Assembly: GCA_021604265.1 (NCBI GenBank)
Contig: BQIY01000067.1
Coordinates: forward strand, 1-8,721
Origin: Nitrospirales bacterium
Lineage (GTDB): Bacteria; Nitrospirota; Nitrospiria; Nitrospirales; UBA8639
Reading direction: 5' to 3'
DNA length: 8,721 nt
The position numbers were made by a program, and so were the translations under genes. A model generated the notes under the pieces. That model ran no database searches. It was given only the letters and a program-made list of their open reading frames with translations, and was not told the origin of the DNA. Shown one piece after another: positions 1 to 7,178 of this stretch (position 1 is the first letter of the stretch; each line of letters begins with the position of its first letter).

Positions 1-473
1 GCGAAATATCCGGTTTCGGTCCCATCATCATTTGGGGTTGGCCCTCCGAGTGCAAAGACTTCGAGGCATGAGAGCTTGGTTTCCACATCAAGAATGTTTT
101 CCCCTTCGCTTCTCGCAATGTCAGCAATTGATCGAAGCATAATGGTTGTCGAGATGGGGAGTTCGATGGCTAACCCTCCCAGCCCGAATGCTCCGCCAAG
201 TGCTCCACTGATGGATGTAAAAACCTTATGCGCCGTGTTTGATGCCTCTCCCGCATGTTGATAGTTGAGTGTGGCGACGGCGACATCCAGCGCTCTTGAT
301 AATGCCCCTTTGGTCGACGTCATTAATTTGTCTGACCAATTGTCCGGTAAGACGGCCAGAGCTTTTTCAACGGGTGTTCCAATGAGGTTGGTGACTTTAG
401 CGGCAAAGCTGGGATTTTCAAGTAGCAAATAGGCGTGTTCAAGGGCTTCTTGGTCCTCTAAGCTCAGCGTCAT
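1..473 (-). CDS. EcsC family protein, 3' end beyond window edge
   Basis: Reverse-strand translation from the ATG at 473-471 runs open to position 1, giving 157 codons of the N-terminal part; the C-terminus is outside the window. Visible family-like features are an N-terminal helical stretch (LSLEDQEALEHAYLL), the segment LSRALDVAVATLNYQ near residues 57-71, a glycine/alanine-rich hydrophobic segment (ISGALGGAFGLGGLAIELP) near residues 87-105, and then STTIMLRSIADIARSEGE followed by LSCLEVFALGG. The last three blocks are characteristic of the EcsC family as I know it. The family is named after a gene next to the Bacillus Ecs ABC transporter, but its biochemical role is not established. The start is backed by GGAGAA eight bases upstream. 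The gene lies 135 bases downstream of another minus-strand gene and may be co-transcribed with it or use its own promoter. Assignment to the family is fairly sure; function is unknown. Confidence 0.85.
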   Translation of the reverse strand, partial: MTLSLEDQEALEHAYLLLENPSFAAKVTNLIGTPVEKALAVLPDNWSDKLMTSTKGALSRALDVAVATLNYQHAGEASNTAHKVFTSISGALGGAFGLGGLAIELPISTTIMLRSIADIARSEGENILDVETKLSCLEVFALGGPTPNDDGTETGYF

Positions 474-481
474 GGATAGGG

Positions 482-487
482 TTCTCC
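482..487 (-). promoter_or_regulatory. Ribosome binding site of the EcsC-family gene
   Basis: On the minus strand GGAGAA lies eight bases before the ATG at 473. It supports this start over downstream methionines. Confidence 0.6.
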
Positions 488-526
488 GTGGGGCAATGGT
501 GGGTGAATTCGAGTCATCTTGTATTT

Positions 527-532
527 ATTATA
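527..532 (-). promoter_or_regulatory. Possible -10 element (TATAAT) for the EcsC-family gene
   Basis: The minus strand carries a perfect TATAAT hexamer inside an AT-rich stretch about 55 bases upstream of the EcsC-family start. No good -35 hexamer stands at 16-18 bases from it, so this is only a candidate. If real, the gene can be transcribed independently of its upstream neighbour. Confidence 0.3.
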
Positions 533-608
533 TACTATGAATCAACTAATTGCTGGTTTACCTATTCTATCGGCTTTCGCAAGGGCAGCATTAACGAGAG
601 ATGAGGGA

Positions 609-1304
609 TTATTCTTTCAGCGTGACACGAAATTGACCTTCCTGAATACTGATCTGTTCCACCCCCTTGGCGAATTGATCCCAAAAACCTCCTTCTGCAC
701 CAAATCTTTCTACAAGGTTCACATTTTTGATATCGCCCCACCAAGATTGAGGGAGTGGAACTCCGCCAAGGCTCATGCCGCGAATGGCGACAACTGGTCG
801 ATTGTCGACATATTTCAGTACGACTCCCAGATGTAATTTGAGCGTTTTTCCGCCAAGCACAGGAAAGTCGTGAGCCATAGGAACAAGGAGTTTGACACTG
901 ACCAGGTCCTCGGTTAAGTCCACGGCCACATGCTTTGCGGTTTCTGGATCTTTGGCAATGAGGGCATTGAGTTCTTTTTCCGATAGGTGAATTTCTCGTT
1001 TCGCGTGATTCTCGTGATAAGGTTCTGGTTCTAATGGCTCGGATGGCGACTCTACTGGCCTTGATGCTGTTGAATCGATTTCTGGCGGATGTACTTCAGA
1101 AATCTGGGCCAATTTGGCTTCGAGAGTTTGTTGCTCTACTGGTGTGAGTTGTGTTGGGGTGAAGGGGGCCGCGTAAATATTGTTGCTCATCCACCACGTT
1201 GTGAACAAAATGGTGACAACGGTGAGGAGGAGGCCGATTCCAAGGATTTGAAGCCCCCCAAGTCGAAAGCTGGTTGAGTTGGTTTTTGTGGCTGGTACGT
1301 CCAT
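609..1304 (-). CDS. Membrane-anchored conserved protein of unknown function
   Basis: From the ATG at 1304 this encodes 231 residues. A short polar N-terminus is followed by one hydrophobic segment at about residues 16-37 (core ILGIGLLLTVVTILFTTWW), then a soluble part likely to sit in the periplasm. That part has a motif APFTPTQLTPVEQQTLEAKL (about 46-65), a proline/glutamate-rich linker (about 75-100), a block EIHLSEKELNALIAKDPE (about 104-121) and a C-terminal domain with DFPVLGGKTLKLHLGVVL, RGMSLGGVPLP and a final FWDQFAKGVEQISIQEGQ. I recognise this block pattern from uncharacterised proteins of other Gram-negative bacteria. From memory, some carry an arginine N-succinyltransferase label; nothing here supports an acyltransferase. 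The reading frame stays open up to a TTG at 1376, but that codon lacks a ribosome binding site, whereas the ATG has AGGGA five bases upstream. The gene precedes the EcsC-family gene on the same strand. Confidence 0.75.
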   Translation of the reverse strand: MDVPATKTNSTSFRLGGLQILGIGLLLTVVTILFTTWWMSNNIYAAPFTPTQLTPVEQQTLEAKLAQISEVHPPEIDSTASRPVESPSEPLEPEPYHENHAKREIHLSEKELNALIAKDPETAKHVAVDLTEDLVSVKLLVPMAHDFPVLGGKTLKLHLGVVLKYVDNRPVVAIRGMSLGGVPLPQSWWGDIKNVNLVERFGAEGGFWDQFAKGVEQISIQEGQFRVTLKE

Positions 1305-1309
1305 GTGTT

Positions 1310-1314
1310 TCCCT
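1310..1314 (-). promoter_or_regulatory. Ribosome binding site deciding the start at 1304
   Basis: AGGGA on the minus strand with a five-base spacer to ATG. It favours this start over the TTG at 1376, which extends the frame by 24 codons without a visible binding site. Confidence 0.5.
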
Positions 1315-1407
1315 GTATTAAAGGGTACCGTAAAGTATTCTAGCGGACAAGTTTTTGTTGGGACGTTTGTGGTCAAGCGAGGGGGGCACGCTTAGATACG
1401 ACTATTT

Positions 1408-1476
1408 ATGCGGTGCAACGCATATGCTTGTATTGTAACGCATTGATTGTGATGATTGCACTCAGTGCGATGAGTG
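1408..1476. repeat. Cluster of short inverted and direct repeats in the divergent region
   Basis: ATGCG and CGCAT form five-base arms around GTGCAA (1408-1423). AACGCAT occurs at 1417-1423 and again at 1437-1443, a period of 20 bases. CACTCA and TGAGTG form six-base arms around GTGCGA (1459-1476), overlapping GCACT/AGTGC at 1458-1468. The arrangement would suit a regulator binding area between divergent genes, but the repeats are short and could be chance. Confidence 0.35.
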
Positions 1477-1744
1477 AAGGCTTATGTACTCAGAATTGCT
1501 GTAAGACGTTGGTGTGGTCACTTCGTGCGATTATCTACACTCTGCGTTCATGCGCTAGAATAGTGATTGATGTGTTCGTGGGTGAGTCTATCGGGGATTG
1601 AGCTGTTTCGGCATCGCTCGAAATATTTTTTACAAGAACTGTGGTTGAAGACATGATTGCATAAGTGTTCAACCCGGGAGATGCTGGGTGGTGTGTTGCG
1701 GTACGAGTCACCGTATTTAGTTGGGTATAGTGAAATGATAGACT

Positions 1745-4700
1745 GTGTGGTATGGTCCTCGAAATTTTTACGTGAACTTGCCGTCTTGTGAGAAATTTGT
1801 CTTGGCGTTCTTTCGTAATACAAAGCGACTGATCCTTATTTTAGTGAGCCTGCTAGTGTTGTACACGCTGGTCGGATTTGTCGTGATACCGTGGGCGGCT
1901 AAATCGAAACTGCCGGCTATGCTGTCTGAGCAGCTTGGACGGCCAGTTGTGGTGGAGGACATTGCCTTTAATCCCTTCACGCTTTCATTGAGTATTCAAA
2001 ACTTTGAAGTGCAGGAGCAAGACCAGAGCCCTCTGTTTGGATTCCAAGAACTCTTTGTGAATTTTCAAGTTTCTTCAATTTTTCGGCAGACTTACACGTT
2101 TGAACACATTAAGCTTGTCTTGCCATATGGACTGATCAAGATTCGACCGGATGGCACGATGAATGTCGCTGAGTTGGGGCCGACAGCGGCTTCTGAATCG
2201 GATTCAGAGTCTGTAGAAGAAGCCTCTCAAGCGCCTAACGAAGAGGAGGGGGTTCCAGCCATTGAAATTCATCGTATTGCGATTGAGCAGGGTATGGTTG
2301 AGTTTCATGATGAATCCAGGCCGACTCCCTTTCACGCGCATATTGTGCCGGTTGAAATTTCCCTGAATAACTTCGCGACGCATCCTGAATTAGAAAACCC
2401 TTACACGGTGACAGCCGAATTGAGTGAAGGGGAGGTGTTGGAGTGGGAAGGAACACTGGTGCTGGAACCGTTCAGCTCTTTAGGGAAGATCTCACTGACA
2501 GGGTTACGGCTTCACACGCCATGGCGATATCTTCAGGATCACCTACGTTTCGAAATAGAAAAAGGGCTCTTGAATGTCAGTACGAAATACCAACTCACAA
2601 CGCAGGCAGATGCTGTTGAGACAACATTGACAGAAGGGGAAGTCCATATCAGCGAGTTAAGTCTGGCGGCTAAAGGGAATGCCGAGACGGTGTTGTCGAT
2701 TCCCGCTTTCGACATCGAAGGTGTGACGGTCGATGTCTCGTCACAGCAAGTGACGATTCCGTTGATTCGTTCTAAAGATGCCGTACTTTCAACCTGGTTG
2801 ACCGAGAAAGGAATAGTGAACTATCAGGAACTTTTTGCCCCTATCGAGGCGACAGAAGATTCTGAAGCCTCTGCTCCAGCCGCTGAGCAAGCCAAAGCCT
2901 CATCTGGTGATGACTCTGCAGCTGATCAGCCATGGGTCGTAACCATTCAAGACTTTGCGGTGCAGAATTATACGATTGATTTCGAAGATCGAACGTTAGA
3001 GCCACACGCTCAGATTAATCTTGCCGGGTTTGATCTGCACGTGAAAAAACTCAAGACGACGTTTGAAGAGCCTTTTGATCTGGCATTGGCATTGACTGTG
3101 AATGACGCTGGAAAAATCGACATGGCGGGGAAAGTGGGTCTAGAGCCTGTGGTGGCAGACGTTGACCTCAAAGTCTCAGAATTCGCTCTTTCGCCATTCA
3201 CGCCATACCTGTCTCCGCATGTTCAGTTTCAACTCAGTGATGGAGCTCTCGCTTTGGATGGGAAGTTGCTCTATCAGGGAGCGCCTGAACAATCGCCCGT
3301 CTTCCACTATGCGGGGCAGGTGGCGCTTAATCAGTTTGCCGCGAGCGATCCCGAATTGACCGAAGAGTTTTTGAAATTCCAATCGCTTTCATTAAAAGAG
3401 CTGGTGCTGGATGTTGAACCGACAACTGTGTCGATTGGAGAAATCGAGCTTGTTGAACCATTTGTCAAAGCTACCATTGCCCATGATGGATCAATGAATT
3501 TTTCCCGACTGTTCTCAGCGCCAGGCACAAGTGAGGAGCCTGACACTTCAGAGGAAGAGCCGTCGCAATCTGAGTCTGATGAGCCAGCCCAAGAGCCGCT
3601 TCCTGTCAAAATTGGCCGGGTCCGTCTTGTCAATGCGGCTGCGCAGTTTGCAGATTTGTCGTTGGAGCCGAATGTCCTGACGGGGATTCAAGAGTTGACA
3701 GGTACGATTGCCGGGTTGTCCTCTGCTCAAATGGCAAAGGCCGATATAGAACTCAAAGGGAAGGTCGACAAGTATGCGCCGTTTGACATTAAGGGAAAAA
3801 TTAATCCGCTCAGTCAGGATGCCTATTCTGATTTGACGTTATTGTTTAAGAATGTCGACTTGACGGCTGTTTCGCCGTATTCCGGAAAATATGCCGGTCA
3901 TCCGATTACGAAAGGCAAGCTCTCTCTTGACCTCAAATACAAGGTCGCTGAACATGTATTGGAGGGGGAAAACAAGGTCCTCATCGATCAAATGACCATG
4001 GGGGCGGAGACGGGAAGTCCAGACGCCACCTCGCTGCCTGTGCCGCTGGCGATTGCCCTGCTCAAGGATCGGCATGGGAAAATAGATATTGATTTACCGG
4101 TCCGGGGCGATTTGAATGACCCAGACTTCAGCTATGGCGGCGTGCTGATCCAGACGTTGCTCAATCTCCTGACCAAAGCTGTGGCGTCACCCTTCAATCT
4201 TGTCGGAGGCCTTATTGGAGGAGAGAGCGATGACCTTCAGTTCGTAGAATTTGATCTTGGCTCTCGGGAACTGAATGAGAAAGAACAGGAGAAGCTTGAT
4301 TCATTGGCCAGTGCTCTTATTGAACGTCCGGCGTTAAGACTGGAAGTCACGGGGACGGCCGATCCTGTGCATGATCGCACGGCACTTGCTGAGGCCCAAC
4401 TCATGACTCAGCTCGATGGGCTGCGTGAGCGCAAGGAGACAAGCATGACGCCGGAGGAACAAGGTCGTTTGATTCGTGAGCTTTTTGTCCAGAAGTTTGG
4501 TGAAACGATGGCTGAGCCGCTCGAGTCGGCGTCCGATGTGGCTCAGAAGGCGGAGTCCAATTCAGAAGATTTGCCCGAATCTCAGGAAGTGGCTGTCAAG
4601 ATAGCGACGGACTCAGAGCCTACAGAAGGAGAACCTTGGGAGCGCATGAAACGTCAATTATTAGACGATATGGATGTGCATGAAAGCGAAGTCCGCCTCT

Positions 4701-4849
4701 TGGCGCAGCAACGCGCACAAGCAATTCGTGATCACTTGATTCAACAGGGGAACATTTCGAAAGAGCAAGTCTTTTTAATCGAAGTCCAGTTAGATGCTCA
4801 AGCCGACCAGAATCTGGTACGTAGCCCTCTGTCATTAACTGCAGGGTAA
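1745..4849 (+). CDS. DUF748 (AsmA-like) envelope protein with OmpA-like C-terminal region
   Basis: Up to 1034 residues. A basic segment and one membrane helix (about residues 29-49) are followed by an AsmA-type beginning: LSEQLGRPVVVEDIAFNPF (60-78), PYGLIKIRPDGTMNVAEL (127-144). A unit with an N-terminal G-x-M/V-N motif, an acidic linker and a following beta-rich segment occurs three times (around 137-195, 356-420 and 582-642). Near the end lies the family signature ALLKDRHGKIDIDLPVRGDL (771-790) with TKAVASPF (810-817). Residues 834-890 and 983-1015 resemble the two halves of an OmpA-like domain, split by a charged insert. Known relatives (AsmA, TamB, YhdP) are linked to lipid traffic or outer-membrane homeostasis; a similar periplasmic role is inferred. 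The start is uncertain: the GTG at 1745 has no ribosome binding site and directly follows a stop. A TTG at 1802 (residue 20), just before RNTKR and the helix with GTGAGA upstream, is a credible alternative. Confidence 0.9.
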   Translation: MWYGPRNFYVNLPSCEKFVLAFFRNTKRLILILVSLLVLYTLVGFVVIPWAAKSKLPAMLSEQLGRPVVVEDIAFNPFTLSLSIQNFEVQEQDQSPLFGFQELFVNFQVSSIFRQTYTFEHIKLVLPYGLIKIRPDGTMNVAELGPTAASESDSESVEEASQAPNEEEGVPAIEIHRIAIEQGMVEFHDESRPTPFHAHIVPVEISLNNFATHPELENPYTVTAELSEGEVLEWEGTLVLEPFSSLGKISLTGLRLHTPWRYLQDHLRFEIEKGLLNVSTKYQLTTQADAVETTLTEGEVHISELSLAAKGNAETVLSIPAFDIEGVTVDVSSQQVTIPLIRSKDAVLSTWLTEKGIVNYQELFAPIEATEDSEASAPAAEQAKASSGDDSAADQPWVVTIQDFAVQNYTIDFEDRTLEPHAQINLAGFDLHVKKLKTTFEEPFDLALALTVNDAGKIDMAGKVGLEPVVADVDLKVSEFALSPFTPYLSPHVQFQLSDGALALDGKLLYQGAPEQSPVFHYAGQVALNQFAASDPELTEEFLKFQSLSLKELVLDVEPTTVSIGEIELVEPFVKATIAHDGSMNFSRLFSAPGTSEEPDTSEEEPSQSESDEPAQEPLPVKIGRVRLVNAAAQFADLSLEPNVLTGIQELTGTIAGLSSAQMAKADIELKGKVDKYAPFDIKGKINPLSQDAYSDLTLLFKNVDLTAVSPYSGKYAGHPITKGKLSLDLKYKVAEHVLEGENKVLIDQMTMGAETGSPDATSLPVPLAIALLKDRHGKIDIDLPVRGDLNDPDFSYGGVLIQTLLNLLTKAVASPFNLVGGLIGGESDDLQFVEFDLGSRELNEKEQEKLDSLASALIERPALRLEVTGTADPVHDRTALAEAQLMTQLDGLRERKETSMTPEEQGRLIRELFVQKFGETMAEPLESASDVAQKAESNSEDLPESQEVAVKIATDSEPTEGEPWERMKRQLLDDMDVHESEVRLLAQQRAQAIRDHLIQQGNISKEQVFLIEVQLDAQADQNLVRSPLSLTAG

Positions 4850-4859
4850 CGGACTTGGG

Positions 4860-4967
4860 AAAATGTAAAGTGCAAAATAAAAATTGTAAAATAAAAAATC
4901 GTGCTGCTCTTTGTCAGGGCAGAATGTTTTCTTAATTTTGCATTTTACCTTTTTCACTTTTCATTTT
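4860..4967. repeat. AT-rich imperfect palindrome (long hairpin)
   Basis: The left arm (about 4860-4909) and right arm (about 4917-4967) are imperfect reverse complements. AAAATGTAAAGTG at 4860 pairs with the complement of CACTTTTCATTTT at 4955-4967. TAAAA and AAAAT blocks match further in. The tip is CTGCTC / GGGCAG (4904-4909 and 4917-4922, one G-T pair) around a seven-base loop TTTGTCA. It starts 10 bases after the DUF748 stop and ends 10 bases before the next start codon, filling almost the whole gap. It may act as a terminator or attenuator between the two genes, or be the relic of a small repeated element. Which of these cannot be told from one copy. Confidence 0.6.
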
Positions 4968-4977
4968 TCATCCTGTT

Positions 4978-5775
4978 ATGTCCTTTCTCCCTCCTCCCTT
5001 TGACATCCTTGTCATGATCTGGCCCATTGCGGCTCTGGTCATGCTCGGCTTTTGGTGTGCGCAATGCTTTCATCACAATGCGGTCCTTGCTGATGTAGGG
5101 TTTTGTCTAGTCTTTGGCGTGACGAGTCTTGTCTCCGCAAATGTCATTGAAGGCGATCCATTGAGAAAATGGCTGCTCGGGGCCATGGGGGCATTCTATG
5201 CGTTTCGATTAGCCTGGCATCTGCTTGCTCATAGAATCTATAGGAAAATCGAAGATGCCCGGTATCAAGCTCTTCGAGGGCAAATGGGCAAGTGGGCTCA
5301 ATTGGGATTTTTTATCTATTTCCAAGGTCAGGCTGTGGCCGTGGTTATGTTCTTGATGCCGCTTGTCGTTCTTATGGCCAACCCTTATCCGCCGTTTGGA
5401 GTGGGTGAAATTCTGGGAATGCTGCTCTGGGCTTTGGCGATCGTGGGAGAGGTGCTTGCTGACCATCAGCTAGGGGTATTCCGAGAAAACCCTAAGAACG
5501 CAGGGAAAACATGTCGTGTGGGTTTGTGGCGGTATTCTCGTCATCCAAATTATTTTTGCGAAACGCTGATTTGGTGTGCCTATGTGGTGATGGCGATTGG
5601 TGTGCCTATGGGATGGTACACACTGATTGGTCCGGTGGCCATGACCGTCGCTCTGTTAAAAATAACTGGCATTCCCTATGCTGAAGCCCAAGCACTTGTC
5701 ACGCGCGGGGAAGATTATCGCGCGTATCAACGGACGACCAGCGTCTTTTTTCCATGGTTTCCCAAAAAAGAATAG
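4978..5775 (+). CDS. DUF1295 family membrane protein (steroid 5-alpha-reductase-like)
   Basis: 265 residues with about six to seven hydrophobic segments. Family blocks appear in order: ALVMLGFWCAQCFHHNAVLA (19-38), FYAFRLAWHLLAHRIYRK (73-90), EDARYQALRGQMGKW (92-106), EVLADHQLGVFRENPKN (158-174), GLWRYSRHPNYFCETLIW (182-199) and a C-terminal YRAYQRTTSVFFPWFPK (247-263). The GLWRYSRHPNY block is the conserved cytoplasmic motif shared with 5-alpha-reductases and isoprenylcysteine methyltransferase-like enzymes, where it contributes to cofactor binding. The true substrate of bacterial DUF1295 proteins is mostly unknown, so a lipid or isoprenoid substrate is only inferred. Length fits the family. 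The ATG at 4978 has no ribosome binding site: the upstream bases are pyrimidine-rich and belong to the AT-rich palindrome. It is in the same direction as the DUF748 gene 128 bases upstream and converges on the ampG-like gene. Confidence 0.9.
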   Translation: MSFLPPPFDILVMIWPIAALVMLGFWCAQCFHHNAVLADVGFCLVFGVTSLVSANVIEGDPLRKWLLGAMGAFYAFRLAWHLLAHRIYRKIEDARYQALRGQMGKWAQLGFFIYFQGQAVAVVMFLMPLVVLMANPYPPFGVGEILGMLLWALAIVGEVLADHQLGVFRENPKNAGKTCRVGLWRYSRHPNYFCETLIWCAYVVMAIGVPMGWYTLIGPVAMTVALLKITGIPYAEAQALVTRGEDYRAYQRTTSVFFPWFPKKE

Positions 5776-5800
5776 TCACGAAGGCTATCGGCGACTCTCC

Positions 5801-5915
5801 GAGACGAGTGGCTATAGCGAATCCAATTAACTTCCAGTTGAACTATTCAGACTGCCACAGCGAAATAAGAGACATCAAATGTCGGAGGTTATTTGAAACG
5901 GCTATAGCCGGTCTC
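5801..5915. repeat. Inverted repeat pair between convergent genes
   Basis: GAGAC-GAGT-GGCTATAGC (5801-5818) is an imperfect reverse complement of GGCTATAGCC-G-GTCTC (5900-5915). The right copy contains a perfect 12-base palindrome CGGCTATAGCCG at 5899-5910 that overlaps the last codons of the ampG-like gene. GGCTAT also occurs at 5783-5788. The 113-base gap between the convergent genes contains the left copy. No U-tract follows, so an ordinary intrinsic terminator is not shown. Confidence 0.4.
5871..5883. terminator. Weak candidate terminator hairpin after the ampG-like gene
   Basis: GACAT and ATGTC form a perfect five-base stem with a three-base loop, just past the minus-strand stop codon. 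On the minus strand it is followed by TCTTATTT, a poor U-tract. The stem is short, so this is a weak call. Confidence 0.25.
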
Positions 5916-7178
5916 TTGGGATGCGTCGTGTGCCTCGATTTTTGCGATTCGTGCAATGAGCATGAGTCCTGGTAATGCAATGAATGTGCAGAAGGCATAG
6001 AAGGCCTCCCAGCCCATCCAGTCAGCTAATACTCCCGTTGTTGATCCTGCAATAACTCTTGGAACGCCCATTAAGCTTGTCAAAAGCGCATATTGTGTGG
6101 CGGTGAATCGTCTATTTGTGATGCTGGCCATGAAGGCCACGTAGGCTGTTTGTCCTAGACCGCTGGTGATGGTTTCAAAGGCAATAACGGCTGTTAGGAC
6201 CATGACATGATTACCCGCCATGGCAAGAATGACAAAACCTGCTGTTGAGACCATTTGTAAGATTCCAAAGATCCAGAGAGAGCGGATAATGCCGAGCCGA
6301 TAAATGATCAATCCCCCTAATAACCCGCCGGCAATCAGGGCGATCATTCCAAAAAGTTTGACGACCATGGCGTATTGGGTTTTAGAAATACCCAGATCGA
6401 CCATCAATGGGGAAATCATTTCAGATCCCATGCTGTCGCCAAGTTTATAGAGAAGAATGAACGACAAAATCAGGATGGCGTGCGGCCGTGAGAAAAATTC
6501 CACAAATGGGCCCACGATCGCTTCTTGGAGGGATGCAGGCAGGGGATAGTCTTGTACTGGTTCTTGAGCAATCCAGGTGGCGAAGATCCCGATCAACATG
6601 CAGGAGCCCATAATGAGATAGACATCTTGCCATGTGAACAGATCTTGATCCGCGAGAAAGAGCGCAAGTGCGCCGGAAGTCAGCATTCCCAGGCGGTACC
6701 CATAGATAAAGATTGAAGAACCGATCCCGAGTTCTTCGTCCGTTAACGCCTCACGTCGATAGGCATCCAGAACAATATCCTGACTGGCGCTGAAAAATGT
6801 AATCAGAAGGCAGAGGGTTACGACACTGGGTATATGTGCGAGGGGATTGGTGAGGGCAATCGCGCTGATGGTTAGCAGAAGCGAAATTTGACTCATGAGC
6901 ATCCAGCTTCGCCGCCGACCGAAGTCGATGGGGATGAATCGATCCATTAATGGCGCCCAAAGGAATTTGAGCGTATAGGGCAGGCCGACAAGACTGAAAA
7001 ATCCAATCGTACTGAGATCAAGTCCTTCTTCACGAAGCCAAAACTTTAATGTTGATCCGGTGAGCAGTAACGGCAAGCCCGAAGCAAATCCCGTCAGCAA
7101 CATGATGAGCATCTTGGGTCCGAGCAACAGCTTGACAAAATCCAACACCCAATGACTTGCTCGAATTTCAGTGTTCAT
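5889..7178 (-). CDS. ampG: AmpG family muropeptide transporter (MFS)
   Basis: 429 residues, a multi-pass hydrophobic protein of the major facilitator superfamily. AmpG imports GlcNAc-anhydromuramyl peptides released during peptidoglycan turnover from the periplasm into the cytoplasm for recycling. In organisms with inducible AmpC it also feeds the inducer pathway. Visible AmpG hallmarks: GFASGLPLLLTGSTLKFWL (30-48), GLPYTLKFLWAPLMDR (65-80), FGRRRSWML (86-94), FSASQDIVLDAYRREAL (129-145), GYRLGMLTSGALAL (160-173) and LLYKLGDSMGSEM (242-254). The length is shorter than Escherichia coli AmpG (about 490) but usual for many bacterial homologues. The ATG is the first possible start because an in-frame TGA lies two codons upstream. 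No ribosome binding site is visible. The C-terminal codons overlap a perfect palindrome. No recycling genes (ampD, nagZ, anmK) are seen beside it. Confidence 0.9.
   Translation of the reverse strand: MNTEIRASHWVLDFVKLLLGPKMLIMLLTGFASGLPLLLTGSTLKFWLREEGLDLSTIGFFSLVGLPYTLKFLWAPLMDRFIPIDFGRRRSWMLMSQISLLLTISAIALTNPLAHIPSVVTLCLLITFFSASQDIVLDAYRREALTDEELGIGSSIFIYGYRLGMLTSGALALFLADQDLFTWQDVYLIMGSCMLIGIFATWIAQEPVQDYPLPASLQEAIVGPFVEFFSRPHAILILSFILLYKLGDSMGSEMISPLMVDLGISKTQYAMVVKLFGMIALIAGGLLGGLIIYRLGIIRSLWIFGILQMVSTAGFVILAMAGNHVMVLTAVIAFETITSGLGQTAYVAFMASITNRRFTATQYALLTSLMGVPRVIAGSTTGVLADWMGWEAFYAFCTFIALPGLMLIARIAKIEAHDASQETGYSRFK

Larger units (their letters stand above)
1305..1744. other. Divergent non-coding region
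   Basis: This separates the minus-strand gene at 609-1304 from the plus-strand DUF748 gene. No credible coding frame is seen. It holds the cluster of small palindromes and direct repeats listed separately at 1408-1476, and a TATAGT hexamer at 1726-1731 that could be a -10 element for the DUF748 gene, though no matching -35 is evident. If that hexamer is used, transcription would begin only a few bases before the GTG at 1745, which would argue for an internal start of the DUF748 gene. Confidence 0.5.

Noticed and set aside
519..836. A 105-codon plus-strand open frame.
   Set aside because: Antisense to the C-terminal coding part of the minus-strand gene at 609-1304, which has a recognisable protein; this frame has none.
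1376..1376. TTG start extending the membrane-anchored protein by 24 residues.
   Set aside because: No ribosome binding site and the added residues look unlike a leader; the ATG at 1304 has AGGGA at good spacing.
1548..1823. A 91-codon minus-strand open frame across the divergent region.
   Set aside because: It overlaps the start of the DUF748 gene, shows no family pattern and has irregular composition.
4860..4967. CRISPR-like or tandem repeat reading of the AT-rich block.
   Set aside because: There are no regularly spaced identical repeats or unique spacers; the structure is one imperfect palindrome of low-complexity arms.
5754..5975. A 73-codon plus-strand frame across the convergent gap.
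   Set aside because: It overlaps the ends of two real genes and has no own motif or binding site.
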